Source: Oreocharis arfaki
Lineage: Eukaryota; Chordata; Aves; Passeriformes; Paramythiidae
Direction: 5' to 3'
NCBI GenBank assembly: GCA_013398015.1
Contig: VZRR01014210.1
Location: forward strand, 496,001 to 560,000
DNA: 64,000 nucleotides
Part shown: positions 13,353 to 27,645 of the stretch, one piece after another
Position numbering within the stretch: the stretch's first letter is position 1
Layout: each line of letters begins with the position of its first letter
Program-made: the position numbers and the translations under genes
The notes under the pieces: generated by a model
The model's input: the letters and a program-made list of their open reading frames with translations, nothing else
What the model was told of the DNA's origin: nothing
Database searches by the model: none

Positions 13353-13628
13353 TGAGTTAACTGTCAAATGTTACACATACACCTCAGTTACATGCTATTC
13401 ACAAGAAGAAAAGTATACTGTAAGCCAGGAACAATACCGTATATTTCATTTCTTGACACCTAGTCTACAAATACGTATTTAGTCAGATTGCTTTTAGTCA
13501 GAGCTGTCCTTGAGCACAAGCATTTAGGAAATGATGAAATTTTAAGTATTATAATCCCAAATATACCAACTATCTGTAACATATGAAATTTCATATTGAT
13601 ACCAAATTACCAAAGCAGTGCTGGAAAA
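13353..13628. other. Non-coding spacer
   Basis: Unremarkable AT-rich sequence between a CR1 fragment and a pyrimidine tract; nothing recognised. Confidence 0.5.
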
Positions 13629-13682
13629 CCCTTCCCCTTCCCCTTCCCCTTCTCCTTCCCCTTCCCATTCCCCTTCCCTCCT
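13629..13682. repeat. Polypyrimidine (CCCTTC)n tract
   Basis: About nine imperfect CCCTTC/CCCCTT hexamers with substitutions ('tctcc', 'ccattc'). One strand is essentially all C/T with a single A. Confidence 0.93.
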
Positions 13683-16600
13683 AACTTAGGTTTCTTTTCA
13701 TAGCCCAGACCCCCTGCTCAGGGTGAGGATAATAAAAGGTCAATTGCTGCATGGAGTGCAAAATTTTTGCTTGTTGCATATAACTTGCAGGTGCACAGAA
13801 ATATATAGAAGGAGAAATCGGCCCAGTATATTTTTATTATGCTGAATTTAGCCAAATTTGTCTGAGTGTGAGCCTGTTACTGGGTTGCTCAGATTCTTTC
13901 AGCTTCAGAAGGGTCAAAACCCACCAGGATTTCTTTATTTTCTTACATACCGCCATGGCTCAGACTTATCAGGAACTTCAGGAACTATCAGGACCCTCTC
14001 AACAAAATGAAAATACACCAACATATTCATTAGAGCCAAAATAATAACCTATAACTGCAGTTAAGACAATAGTCTGAGCAAAGCAACAAAAGCAAAGGCT
14101 TATTCTGCCTTCTCCAGTGAAATGCTGGATCAAAATTTAAGGAATTAAACACAACAGATGGCTCCTATGACTAAGGCCAGCTCTCTAAGCAACATGAGTT
14201 ATAAATACACTTATTAAACAGAATTACTTGCATTTTGGAGCCAAAGCCAGATACTTTGATATATTTCCCTTCCTATGTAAGTATCTGAAAGGTTTTATTT
14301 TTGTCTCAGAACAGAACAAAAATACAATTCTAAAGTTCTTTCGATACAAAATTTTCATCCTCCGTAGTCTGGTGCCAGATACTTCCTGAGAATGTGTGCT
14401 TTTAAGCTCTCTACATCAGTCGAATTAACTTTGACACATAACAATCTGTGGTTTTCAGAAATAACACCTAAAGAATAAATCTTTTACACTGGTCCAAATG
14501 TTTAGGAGTTTAGAAGGAAGTAATTGCCTAGGCAATTTCACTAAGCAACCAAAGAGATTGAAGTGCAGAAATTTGCTATGCACATCCTCAGAGCACAGTC
14601 AAGGTATGCAGAATGTGAAGAAACACCTCTCCTGTTCTTGCTGCTGAATAAAATGAAGATGCAGTTGAAAGGGGTAATTTTAGTAAATCCTGGAAGATTA
14701 AATGAAGGCAATCATAGAATGAGTAGTGCTCCTTTGTATATAAAACACTAACAACAATCTGCTGTCAAAGATGTAAAGTTTTCTTATGAACATACTTCTT
14801 TGTCTCTAAGAGCTGAATAGTTTATTATAAGCCTGCAGATCAGCATCTCTGTAGACCACCAACAGCTGTATCATTGAAATATGTCTATAAAAGGGATCAG
14901 ATGTAAATAATGGAACAGGACTTACCCATGACCTTCCACAGCTATTGAAAAGTGTAAGGAAATATTACTTTAAGCCATAAATGTACAGTAGAGATAATGC
15001 CAAGAGAATTAAACAACCATCTGGTGTAATTATTCATGTTCTCTAAAAATAGTTTGCATGTGAATGTGGCACCATATTTCCCTATATAATTTAGAGGTTT
15101 GAATCTAAAGGAAAATTACAGAAAATCACAGGAAATAAAGATTTCTCTCTTTTTTTTTTTTTTTTTTTCCATGAGGATTAGCACATTCTCTTCTAAATAA
15201 GAAGGCACAGGGAAAAAGGCAGGGAGTGGGGGTGAATGGAGAGAGAGGAGTGTAGTATTGGTACTTCTAAAGCAGATATACATGTGACAACCCAGCTGAA
15301 TTCATAATAATCTTTCGTTCATGTGCTGGTGTTTTCATGATACTTTGTAATACAGATATTTTCAGACTGTACACTTATCAGGTGAGGAATTACATGAAGA
15401 TTTTGGTTGCTGTTATTCTAAATATATGATGTAAAAATGGGTTTGAAGTAATACAAGCATTAATAAAAGAGCTTTTTATCATAGAAATAAATTACTCATC
15501 TCTGAAGAGGGGTAATTTGCACATAAAGGACCATTTCCTGTCCCTGCTGCAAGAACCTACCAATGTTTCTAGGAGCATCAGACAGTTATAGAGAGCTTCA
15601 GCAGCCTCCAAACACTGCCCGAAATTCTTTAGCAAGCCACAGACTGAGCTGCGTTTGAATACTGAATTCCAACAACTCAAAACAAAATTAAATTAGTATA
15701 AATATGTCCAAGGACAAACTGCAGAAATTGGTCTCCCCACTGTTAATTACATATTTGTGTTCTGTTACAATAGGAAATAAAATATCCATTTATAACATAG
15801 GCAGCCCTATGAAATTGTAAATTCTGCTGGGCAGCTTGAGAAAAATTCAGCAGAAATACTTTTCCAGTGATAATACGTGACTAATGTACATCAGTAATGA
15901 ATTTACAAAGAACGTGAAATTATTCCTCTCCACTCAGATAAGATGACCAGAATTACCACAAACGAGGATATGAAAATATGTGGCAAAAACTAATGGATGC
16001 TGATTGCAAAATAAATACCTGCAATAGGTGTTGTTTGGTGCGTCATTCCCCAAGACTGCATATGTGGAGGAGATCATACATACCATTGTTTACTCTGGGG
16101 CCAAGTTTCCTATACAAATATGGGCAACAGAGATGTGAGCTTAGCTATAACTCCCCCATATCAGATGGAGGTACCAGCTCTGTGTGTAAAAAACCCGGTA
16201 AAATATTATATCAGGCAAAAATTTTTGGAATGAAAACTGCCACATGAGCCAAGAGTGGATAGGAAAACCACAAGCAGATGTTCTCTCGCTGCATTTCAGT
16301 GTATGAAAGCACTGTTTGCTTCAGTTAGGCTTCAGGAGATACAAGTGCACTTGATGTCAATTCTCAGTTCCATCTTCTAACTTTCAGTGAGCATCTGAAG
16401 TTTATCAGTTTGGTTTCAATACTCTCAGAATCCTATTCAATAGAGAAACAGTGTATTTGTTCTTAAATCAACTAAGTAGAAATTAAGAGCAGGTAGGAAG
16501 CAGGATAGCAGAGTCAGGAGAAAGAAAAGCTTAGTTTGTCAAAGTCATACTCCTAGGAATTTGTTGAGCTGTCAGCACAGATTTTACACAATTCTAGGTA

Positions 16601-19600
16601 GAGAAGGAGAATAAAGATTGACACAAAAATGGATAGTAAGAGTATTTATATGATTTATTCTCAGAAAGTCAAGTTGCTACAAATGCATCTCCACACCTAC
16701 TTATTTCAAAATAATATTTTTGTATCAAGATGCTCTCTTGGTTTTCTCTCCTTTTTTATACAGAGAATTCAAACTAATTGAAGAAATGTCATTAGGCTTT
16801 TGTTTTCTGTCGAGTGCTTGGCTAAGACCAGTGCCCAGGAGACAGCCTTTCTGTGGGTTAATACTAAGGCTATACACACATGTAGAATGAGGAAAGGTGA
16901 GTAATTTCTGTCTTGTCTTCACTTCTTACATTGTTGTGTATTATGTTCTTATAAATATATTCATTAGCTGCTAAGAGTTGCCATTTTAATATATGCAGTG
17001 TTTATGGTAGAAAGCTCCAGATAAAAAGTAGAAGACTATTATGGAAGGCTTATATAGATTTCACCAACATTTAAAACAGCTTCTTTTGCCAACAGCATTC
17101 CTTCTTCTAGTACAACACATTTGCTTTTAAAACATGATTGCTACCTCAGAAAATAAAAGGTTTGAAAACAATGTTTGTCCTACAAATATAGGGCATGGTA
17201 TCAAAAGTAATGTCAGGGCATTATGTCCAAAGAGCAAAGAGAAATGCAGCGATTTATTATCAGAACAGGAAAATAAATCATTAAATATCATCCAGCACAC
17301 ATCCTTCTTTTCAAGGTGAAATCTCCATGCATTCTTAGGTTAATCCTATGAAAAATAATTATTTATTAAACATTTATATATACCAATAATTCTCTAGAGA
17401 CTTGGAGGAAATCAGGAATGGTGGGAAAATGTTTTACATACATAACCTGGTGCCTGCTTTCATCCAACTCCTGTTTTAATTCAACACATTAATCATGTGT
17501 TTCTCTTAAAATGCTTAAGATGACAAATTCCTTTTCAGAACTGTGTTTGCCAATATTCTTTATATTATTAATCTGGAAATAACAACCTCCAGATAACCGT
17601 ATTGGGTGACTAGTAAAATGTTTCATGTATCCAAAAAATCAAACAACTTCAGTGTGTTCTGTACAAGGAACAAAAGCCATTTGAGCATATGCTATTTATG
17701 TTAATTGGGGAAGTTGTTATCTGACAATACTTACACCATGCCTGTGCCAAATTCAGAAAGACAAAAGTTGTCTCTCCAAGAGCTATTAATACGTTTCTGT
17801 GCTTTTTGAGATGGCTGTTTAAATTTAAAAACACTTTTAAAATAAGTTATGTTTAGAGAGGCTATTTTGAAAACAGAGAAGCATCATAATAAGTGAGATT
17901 TAAAACAGAACAGAAATTCTTATTGCTTTCTGAAACCAAAGAAATATGGTTTGAGGTAGGTCAAGCAGTGGACAGTTTAAAACCCATACGTCGAGAACTT
18001 TTTACCAGAAAGGCAGTATAATCACCAAGTTGACAAAAATTACAACCCTGAATGTGTACTACCAGGCCCGTTTCATGATGCTAAACTGTTAACAAGAAAG
18101 AGATTAAATGATGAAGGAATAACAGGAGCTAATTTTGAATCCAGCCAAGCCTGAAGGAAGCATATTTTCCTCTTTCCACGAATCTCTTGAAATGGTGGGG
18201 TGCTGTAAAAGCTCTCTGCAGTGAACAGGCAATAACAGCTGCCACTCCCTTCCTGGGCTCTACAGAGCTCATCAGAGCTTCTGACTACAGAAAAGCCACG
18301 TACAAACACAACACGCAGAAGTCTGAAATTCAGCTTGGAAGGAGCTGCCCGTGTCCCATGGTATCTGCACTATGGTGACTTCATGGGGATTATTTTAATA
18401 CGGAGGAGATAATTCAAAATTATTAATTATTATAAATGATTAAATTTTACTTTCTGTTGAAAGAATTGAAACAGATAATAAAATAACACCAAAATTCAAA
18501 ATTGTGATAAGTTCTCTGGTAAAAAATTTGAATATTAATCTTATAAATCTAGAATAATACTGGAAGTAACAGCTGTAAACAAGAGAAAAGAGACATAAGT
18601 GAAATAGAAGAATTCTCTATATGCATAGATTTTTCCATTGCTAAAATATTACCCCTGAAAGGTGATAGGTCATATCAAGAACTTAGGAAACCATTCTTCT
18701 CAATATCTGGTACATAAACTGGAAAGCACCCTCTCACTGGTATGTAGGCTTACTGTACTGTATGCCTGATCTGTTAGGAGTGCAACACACAAAAAATGGT
18801 ATCTAAAAGGTACAATATGCTAACAAATCCTTCATTCTAACCAGATTAATATGGTAAGGATACAGAGGTCTTCATTCCCCATCTTAACTGCCCCAATGTT
18901 CCTTCTCATAGCCTTTTTTCAAATATTTGTTTTGGTGGTCACATCATTACAGGCCTTTGACACAATTATTGGGGGAGCAGGAGGTTTTTAAGAGTCAAAA
19001 CTATAAGCTAGCCCTGCCATTGACAGAGACTAATATTTCAGTTAATTATTACTTACCTGTAGCATGGGCCACATTTTCATGATTTGGACAGATTTTTAAT
19101 GGACTTTACCTCCTTTTTTCTTGGAGTTGATTAAAATTACAACCCATTTCAGTGCTCAGTTGTGTTTAGCTGTAGTTTGCCATGGAAATGCACCTGCGAA
19201 GTCACCTGTTCTCATCTGCTTGGGCAGACACCTTCTTCTGTGGTTGTATAAACCATTTTGAAGGGTTTTTTTTCTGAAAAAAGGGAGAACTCCAAACTCC
19301 CTGCCTCATGGATAGCATTGTGTCAGCCCAGAAGGTGCATTCAGCATTTTGCTGAGGCTGTAATGAACTGCATTCTCGATGACAACAGTACAGTAGCATG
19401 CTTTATTATACATAAGCCACCAAAATAATGGCAATTATTGAAGGTTTACAGATGTCAGGCGTGCTTTAATTATAGTTTTGTATGGAAAGGTCATGTTGTT
19501 CTTTACTTTGCCATGGGCAAGTCTCCTCAAATACACAAAATACAAGAGATATGGTACTATTGTTTTCTTCTATTAGATGACAGTAAATCCCAATTTTGCT

Positions 19601-20362
19601 GAATTCAAAGAATCTTATGTTAAATTATATCTTATCCCTTAATTTCAAAAGCTCATTGAGTGTTTCCTTACATAACATTGTCTGTGCAAGATTACAGATG
19701 CAATCTTTCAAACCAACAATACTGCCAATTATATTACCTAAACAGCTGAAAATACACTATGGAGAAAATCCACAGATGTCCATAAAAGCCCAAAAGAGAA
19801 CTGTCATCATGTTTTAAATACTATAATCTTTGTGTGCAAATGAATTAGATAACTCAGCTGCATGTCACCAGGATAGTAACTGAGACATTGTTGACAACTA
19901 CTTGGTGAATAGCAGTTAGAAGTGGTTAACTGCTAATTTAATTAATTGAAAATTCACTTGGGCCTGGGTTTATCCATTGTAACTTTAGTCACTTAAATGA
20001 GACATTCAAGTTAGAAAATTAGATGCAAGAAGTAATCTCCACGGCTCATGGAAAGACCTCAGCCATTCTGACCTTTATGTGTTTTTCTCACTATTAAGAA
20101 GTGTCAATCTTCTTCCATCACCTCTTAAGGAGAAGAAACTCACTCAGGTGACTAAGCTACAGACATGAGGACTATGTGGAATTGAAACACCTCTGCCAGA
20201 GTGAGTGATAACTAAAAAACCTACTAAATCTGCTGGGCACCTAATTAAACAATGTTGAGATGTTGATCACATAGAGACATCACTGTGTCCTCTGAAATGA
20301 AATCATTTTATGCTTAAGCAACTTGGGTGGAAAACTCTGAGTCCAAACATTTAAGATGTTTG
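13683..20362. other. AT-rich non-coding sequence, no gene seen
   Basis: Long stretch without a recognisable gene, RNA or transposon. It contains a T19 tract (15150-15168) and AT-rich patches such as 18405-18450 with clustered ATTAATTA-like words. All frames are below 95 codons and look random. Confidence 0.5.
15150..15168. repeat. Poly-T tract, 19 bases
   Basis: Nineteen consecutive T preceded by 'tttctctc'. It could be a poly-A tail relic on the minus strand, but no retrogene or SINE body is recognisable next to it. Confidence 0.9.
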
Positions 20363-20809
20363 ATGGCAACATCAAATATTTGCTGCAGCTACACTAAGCT
20401 CAGCAATGACATAGCTGAAGAGAAAGCATCTGAGGTGGTTTGCGCGCTGAGTGAAGTGTCCTTGCTATTGACTGCAATGGTTATTCTGATCTCACTTTGC
20501 AGAGCGAGCAGTGATGCAGTGACCAATAGGGCAATCTGTAGACAGATTTTAGGGCTAGTTAGCAAGAGAAGACTGCTGTTCCTAGGCTGTCCTTGTTACT
20601 ACTTCGTTATTGTGAGGTACGGACAGCCTGTTTCTCATTTATCAGATCATCACTTTTGTCACTGCCTCAGTGGTCCCTGTGGTGAATGCCTAACATTGGA
20701 AAGCAAGATATTTCCCTGTGATGTTGCAAATTGCTGGCCCAGAAGACATGATGGTCACATTGTTCATATACGCCATGAGGAAGTTCTTGAGGATTATGCT
20801 GATCTCTGA
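20363..20809 (+). other. Unrecognised 148-codon open frame, probably chance
   Basis: An ATG-initiated frame (it can be extended upstream to a GTG at 20327) ending in TGA. It has a hydrophobic run (EVSLLLTAMVILISLC) and a second one (LLFLGCPCYYFVIV), with many cysteines and histidines. I recognise no domain. With roughly 5-6% stop codons per frame, one or a few open frames of this length are expected by chance in 64 kb on two strands. No promoter, splice or polyadenylation context supports it. I list it because it is the longest ATG frame not explained by a transposon. Confidence 0.08.
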
Positions 20810-23800
20810 ATAGAGACTTATCCAAGAAGAGTTTGGATTATAAAGACAATTTTATGCTACTTTTAATTCTTTGCAGCTTTGACTTAACAGTAGAAGCATA
20901 TTGCTCAACAGGATTTTGATATGACAGCTAGTCCTCAGGTTCTGAAAAACTCTGGAGATACAAGTAATGCTTAAATCATGCAGACGCCAGAGTATAGCTT
21001 AGTATGTACTGGTGGACTGATGGCAAGAATTAAATTAGCCCATGAGCACACTGTCTTCATCTCGTGTCTTTTGTTTGGCTCACGCTGTATTCAGGCCATT
21101 ATTGGTTTCAGCACACAGAGTACCATGTAGATGTAACAGCTGTAGAAAGAGCACGAGGCTCAGAAGCACAGAAGGGGTAAGGAATGGGAGCACGAAGAGG
21201 TTCTTCAGTGATCTGATATGGTCCCTCCTCCAGGCTATGCTCCCTGCCCCAAGGATTGTTTATGCATTTTGGCATTGAAAAATACACAAATAAAATCCAG
21301 AAGCGGTATCTGAGCTGGCCTCTTCCTAGGCCAGGCTGCATGTTAAGGGGCTGTGAGTTACATTCCAGTTGTTTACTCTCTTCTCCTTTCTGGCCCTCTC
21401 AGTCTTTTTTTTCTTTCTGGACAGTGGTACAACTTCAACAGAAAAGCAGTGAATAAACTTCTGTAATTCTTGTCTTAAACCAGGAAATGAAGGCACAGCT
21501 TCATTCAATATGTGCAAGATATTTTGAGCTTCCTCTGAAAGTCCTCTGTTAAAGAAAAGGTGGACAGAAACTGAAACCTTCCTTTTCAGCTGAATTTTCA
21601 AAGAGAGCTAGAAGGCAGCATCCAAACACAGAGTGGCAGCTAAGGCAGTGAAGCCCTTCAGGCTGTAAATGCCAGTCTTTCACAAACACTAGCTTTAGAA
21701 GTTTTCTGAACTGCTGAAAGCTGGAACAGAAGTACGAATTTCTCTCTGCCTCCAGCCTTTCCTCCTAGCTCTCTGGCTGACTGAGGCACCCTCAGTTCAG
21801 ATGAAATTTCACAAGACCAGCTCATAGTCGTAAATCCCAGCCAGCAGTCTAACCCTTTCCACTTGTTATTCCCAGAACACGCAGTTTCTGGAATATGTCA
21901 AATCTAGTCATAGCTGACTAAGACCTCAGTGCTGAGTTGTCTGCTCTCTCTTTTCTCTATAATTCTGTAATTCCTGCATTGAAATGATGGAATCACAGCT
22001 CTACTCCACTGTGTCAGTGTGGTTTTATCGGGGCTTTCTATAGCTGCTCATCAGTGGCTTAATCCAACACACTGAGATATGACCTGGCACAGCGAGGTGC
22101 AAATCTAAGCTCTGTCCTACTGCCTCTACTCTTGAGGGCAGTAACCATAACAGAGAGGGAGGACAACCAGTTGCAGAAAGAAGTATTTTAATTTTCTACA
22201 GCTATACTTACCTTTACTCTTGATGTCTACAAACCCTGGCTTGTGCACAGTCTCTGCTGCCATCACAATCAAAAATTAAGCTTGCTACTGTGAATCTATG
22301 GCTTAGAGGACTTTCCTTTAGTTGATTTAAGTAAAAGAAACAGATCTCATCCACTACCAATATGTTCAGGAGTTTGCCAAATGTCAGGTGCTAGATGGCC
22401 AAATTTGTTATCATAGAGACACATTTTGTTTCTCTGATGATATAGTCAGCACATTCAGAGAGTATCACCAGAAGTGATCATTCTCTGCCATTTTCACAGC
22501 TTTTGGCCTGAGCTGCTGCTGCCAGTCAGGGAAGGAAATTTCCACAATATGATATAAAGCAGAGCTCTGTTACAGAATAAGAAAACAACAGCTTTGATTG
22601 CTTTTATTGAGGATAAATTGTAGAGTTGGAATACCCTGCTGCTTTCCACAGACTCCATTAAAAGAGAGATCATCTGGCAAAAAAGTACCAGACTGGCAAC
22701 TCTTGAGTAGATGGTGTTGATTTAATGCTGTTAAAGTAACTCAAGAGGATAGAAACTTCAGATAAGACCAAAGAACGACAAGTGCTTGTAATGAGTTGTT
22801 ACTTCATTTCTGAGTGGTTTAGAGCTTGGAAGTCACAAAATAGTAAACTTCCAAGTGCTTCAAAGACAACTTATTTCCCCAAAATTTAGCATAAATTGAG
22901 GAAGAAAAGGAGTTCTCAGTAATACATATGTGAAGACAATGAATGGATCATGCTGAACTTATATACATAAGGACTATTAAATATATGACAGACTGCTCTT
23001 AAAAGAAAAAGCATATCCTTCTTATTTACAATATATAACCTCTCCACTGGCTTTGTATCTTACTCTTCCCGATGTAATTTTGCTTTAGAAGGGTTATTCA
23101 GGAAATAACAGCACTGAAAAAGGAAAGTAATGTGTTGGTCTGTGAGTCACATAAAATGCAATTTTGGCTTCAACATCTGAAGCTTTTAGATACTTAAAAA
23201 CCTCTGAAGTTTTATGGTGGCATTGGGCCTGGCGTAGAAACCTGAACAGGGACTTTTCTGTGATACTATTTCTCTAAACAGGCTAAATATTTTGGGAGTA
23301 ATTAAGGAAATATTAATAATGGCTCAAATTTTTAGTGATATTTAATAAGATATTTAAAATATTAAATAAGATTTGAGAAAAAAGCCTACGTACCTTTAAA
23401 GATCTGAGATCATGTTTTTATACAGTGAACCCCAACTTACACTATCTGCTTCTGCTCATATTTTGATCCATAGTTCAATGTTCTTGTCTGCTTGAGAATG
23501 CATTTCGTAATCACTTTGGTCTGCTTAGCATGACACCACCTTTGCCATTTTATTTATTCACGTGTGTGTTTGCAGGGTTTTTATAATCCATGCCAAATGC
23601 CAGAGTTGTTACAGATGTGTTGTTCAGAAAGAGAAAACCATAAAAGCCTTGGTCCATGTTTCCGAGTTCAGCAGTTTGGCATGTCCCATAGCCAGGGATG
23701 GAGTTCCCTTTGCCTTTTCTTGGTCCTGGGCTGGGCTGGCCCTGCAGTGCCTCTCTGTGTGTCTGTGGGACCCAGGGCAGTGCAGGGTGACTGCTCCCTC

Positions 23801-25447
23801 AGCTCCACCGCCACCGAGCAAACTTCGGAGTGCATTGTATTTGTGAGTGCATTGCACCATTGAAACAAGCACTAAACTACTGGTTTTAATTCAGTACTCT
23901 ACTGCTTTTGTCACTAATAGGGATAATTTTAATTGATTGTAATATTTCAATCCTCTGATATTAACCCAGATTTAAGAAACCCTGTGGGAACAGGGCAGAC
24001 AGAATACAGAAAAAAGAAGAAAGGAAAACTACAGTGTTGCATAAAACCTACAGGAGAAGCAAATTAATGCTCTGAAGCTGATTCAGCAGGTATTTTGACT
24101 CCAGAACGAGATTTGGCAGGCAGATTGGGCACCTAATAACCCTAAAACACTATGTCCTGTTCCATTAAGGAGTGCTTCATGCCATCAGAGGCAGGGAACT
24201 TACAAAACTGAGTGCTGGAGAAACTGTACTTTCTCTGGGGAAACTGAAGTGAGCATGGCCTGAAAAGTAGAAATTTTACATCTAAGTTACACAAAGCCAC
24301 AGAACCAGTTCCTGCAGGTGTGGGCTACAAATTATTGCTTACTCAGGAAACATCTCATCCTGCTTGGTATATTCACCCAGAAACTCATGAAATATTATTT
24401 CCTTTTCTAAGTCTTTGGAGCAGCCAACAAACATAATCACCAGCTCTTTTCACTCTTATCTCAGAACATGAACAATAGCTTTTCAACAATAGAATGTTAG
24501 CGGAAACGGCAACTGAAAATAATACTTGAAACCATGTTCAGTTAAATGTTAACTTTAAACTACATGAAATTTTTCTTTCTGTTTTAGTTACAGATGTGAA
24601 TACCACTGCTAGTAAAAGAAACATTTTATTTCCCTGCGATTCAATACAGATTTTTTTTTCAGGCGCAGGAAATGTCGGTTGTCATTTTTTGGTGATATTA
24701 CATCTGCTCCCTTTACCATTTTTCTTTGAATTCTCAGGTACTTAATTATATATTTTTTGCAAAAGACAGTAGAAATAGGCACTCTTGTCAATAAGTACTG
24801 TTTATAAAAAATGCCAGTAAAAATTCTGAGAAGGTAGAAAATATCAGGGCAAAAATTTCCACTATAAGTTTACGAAAACTGAAAGTGTTGGCAATTTTAA
24901 AGTGTTTTGGGATTTTGTAAAGGCTTGGTTTTTAGTACAACAATCAAGTGCGCAATGACTGGCCATCTTCATTGTGTTTCTAATGATACAGCTATATGTT
25001 GATCTGACATTCTCAAAGAAATATTTTGTGTGCCACAAAGCATTTGCAGGCAATTTATCTCCAAATGAAACAAAACGCCTGTTGGCAGAGCAACAGTGAG
25101 ATGGGATGAGTTCAGTAAGTCTGCAAATTTCTTAATGAACAGAAAAATAGCATTATGTCTGTATAGACCATCTTTAAATTAAAGTTTTATAGGGACGTAT
25201 AACACCATTTATTCAACTAATTGAGAAAAAAATGGTAGTGGCTCGTGAGCCCTTCTTCAAGTCTGCATAACAACTCGGAAAATCCTCAGTTAAGTATAAT
25301 CCTGAAGAATGCCTGTTAATCTTTTTTCTCTAAAAATATATCCATTTGCCAAACCTCAGTCAAAGCTCCTTAAACTCTCTCATGCAGTGTCACACTTTTA
25401 GAAAAAGAAAAGAATTGCTGCTGAAAATCCTGTACTATAATAACACC
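20810..25447. other. Non-coding sequence with a GC-richer patch
   Basis: No gene recognised. From 23560 to 23863 the base composition rises in GC and frames are open on several strands, but without motifs. 'tgtgtgtttgcag' at 23562-23574 resembles a splice acceptor. This is insufficient for an exon call. Confidence 0.45.
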
Positions 25448-25563
25448 AAAAAAAAAAAAAAGAAAGAAAAAAAGACAGGACATAGTATTTTGACATAAAT
25501 GAGAACAAAGCAGTGCTAGTTCTAAGCAAAAAAAAAAAAAAAAACAACAAAAAAAAAAAAAAA
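25448..25563. repeat. A-rich low-complexity block
   Basis: Three A tracts: about 25448-25461, 25528-25544 and 25548-25563, broken by 'gaaag', 'caac' and unique sequence. A further A9 run lies near 25622. No SINE or retrogene body is seen next to them. Confidence 0.85.
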
Positions 25564-27600
25564 CCCAACCCATAGGAGCAGTTTCATAAGGGAGTTGTAA
25601 AGGATTAAGTCTGCAAATCTTAAAAAAAAAACCTGTTGAAACCATGAACTTTTCTAGGTATCGGAAGCAGCACCAGTGAAATCACAAAGCTTAGAAAGGG
25701 GAAACCTGGTAGACCTGAAGGTGTTTGTGGAGCTGGTATGGATTGTGGTGGGGAAGAGCATGAAGTCAAATGACAGAGTAGAAAATGTCCCAGAACCCGA
25801 AGGAGCAAGTGGGAAGCTGAGTCTGCAGAAACTCAGGTGAGGATCCAACTTAGGAAAGCACTTTTTTCAGGGAAGCAGGTGAGTATTAGCATATATTTAT
25901 GCATTAAGTGTAGTAAGTGATAGATATTTGCATTGAATGGAATGGCATATATTCCAATGCCATATACTATTCTAAGTAGAGCTCTACTTTAATCTAATGT
26001 TAAGGACCAGCTAAGGCTTGTCACTGTGCTTGTGGATGTACTTCTGCCCTTAGCAGTAACTACACCAGACGACCTCTGTTCCCAACTACATCCAGTGTTG
26101 CCTAACTTGAGTCAGTCAAAAGTAGCTTAAAGGTTGCTCTACTCTAGCAGTTCAACAGCACTGGCAGAAAGAGGGTTCACAGTGCAGATGGGAATCTCCA
26201 GGCAGAAGAATGAGAGAAGAGCACCTTGGTGTAGGAACCAGGAGGGAGACACTCATAATTCACTGGCCAGAAGAAACACCAAGATCACGAAATGCAAAAA
26301 ATAGTTAAGTGTACTTTGCTGCAGTAACTAAATAACAGCCAAACTAGTTATTGAAAAGATTGTGTTTTTATAGACATATGGATGGTGAGGGAGGGAAACC
26401 AGGGAAGATCTAGGAGACACTGGGCAGCGGAGGGTGCTGTAAGACTCTGTATGTGCACTTGTGTAACTGTTTTACCGAGGTGATGTTTTAACAGCATTGG
26501 GTTAGTCATTGCCCCCCACTGCCTCTGCGATGCCCTGCCTCAATACCATGCTGCTTTCTGGATATGCAATGTAGCCATTGGCTTCTGGTCTTCTGGTATC
26601 CTGTGCGTTTATTTGATTTATCTGGTATTTATTTTATTTACTTGATATTCTGTGGTATTATTTAATTTTCCTTTTCTTCTCTTGGATTCATGTTTGGAAA
26701 AAAAAAACCTGAGATCTTTTTCACCAAATTCTCTAATTATTTACGGAATGAACACACCAGTACATTTCTTTTCCAGTGTTACAAGGAGAACAAATAACAT
26801 GAAAAGAACAAGCTAAACTCTCTGTTCTTCAAGGGATACAAAAAGCAATGAGAACAGGACCTAAATCACACTATCATCTGGAGGAGAATAATAAATTTAT
26901 TCATGAAGTCTCTGCACTAAGTGACTGAACACATAGCTCAATCTTAACAACAGAATTACAAAACACAATAAAAGTAAAACCTATCCTCATAACACATAAA
27001 AGGAGAAGACCAAATAGACCGAGCAAGCAGACACATCTTCATTATTAGATGTTGAGTGCCTTGAGTATGATGTTTAGAGAAACATATTTGGAAAAAAAGA
27101 TTTGAGCAGGGAAACATTTCTTGCAGCAATGAAAACATTACAATTTGAATTCAGTAACAGCAAACAAAACAACCAAGAAGCCTGGGCAGGATTTGAAATG
27201 TGGACTGTGTTAATGTTAGAAGCATTTTATTTCTTTGATGTTTTACTCCTGAATATCTTGGAAACCAAGAAACTCTTCATGACTGTTTTTCAGGCTAAGG
27301 AGACCACTTGCATGCATAATATTTTCTTTACCTGAACAAATGGAAGTGTTTTCATTTGTCTGTCAATTTTTTTTAGCAGTGCTTATGATATACAAAGAAA
27401 CAAAAATGTTAAGTGTCTGTCTCCTAGACCGCCTTTAGCCTGCCGCATAGAGGCCCAGCTGTTCAGAAGAGAATTTTTCAAGTAACAGTAACATTTGAAA
27501 GCAGGTAGTTCATATAACTGCTGATCAAAAATAGATTATACCATCAGAAGCATTAAAACATATTAATGAATAATGAAATTTTAGAAAGCCCAACGACCCA
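25564..27600. other. Non-coding sequence, no gene seen
   Basis: Nothing recognisable; ordinary AT-rich sequence. Confidence 0.5.
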
Positions 27601-27645
27601 AACCAACCAAACCAAACCAAACCAAACCAAACCAAACCAAACCAA
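27601..27645. repeat. (AAACC)n pentanucleotide repeat
   Basis: About eight to nine copies of the CCAAA pentamer in near-perfect array, with one shortened unit at the left ('aaccaacc'). Confidence 0.96.

Noticed and set aside
25920..25970. Imperfect repeats of 'aatggcatat' and 'ccaatgccat' as a possible hairpin
   Set aside because: Pairing is limited to about 5 bases per arm with mismatches; not distinguishable from chance.
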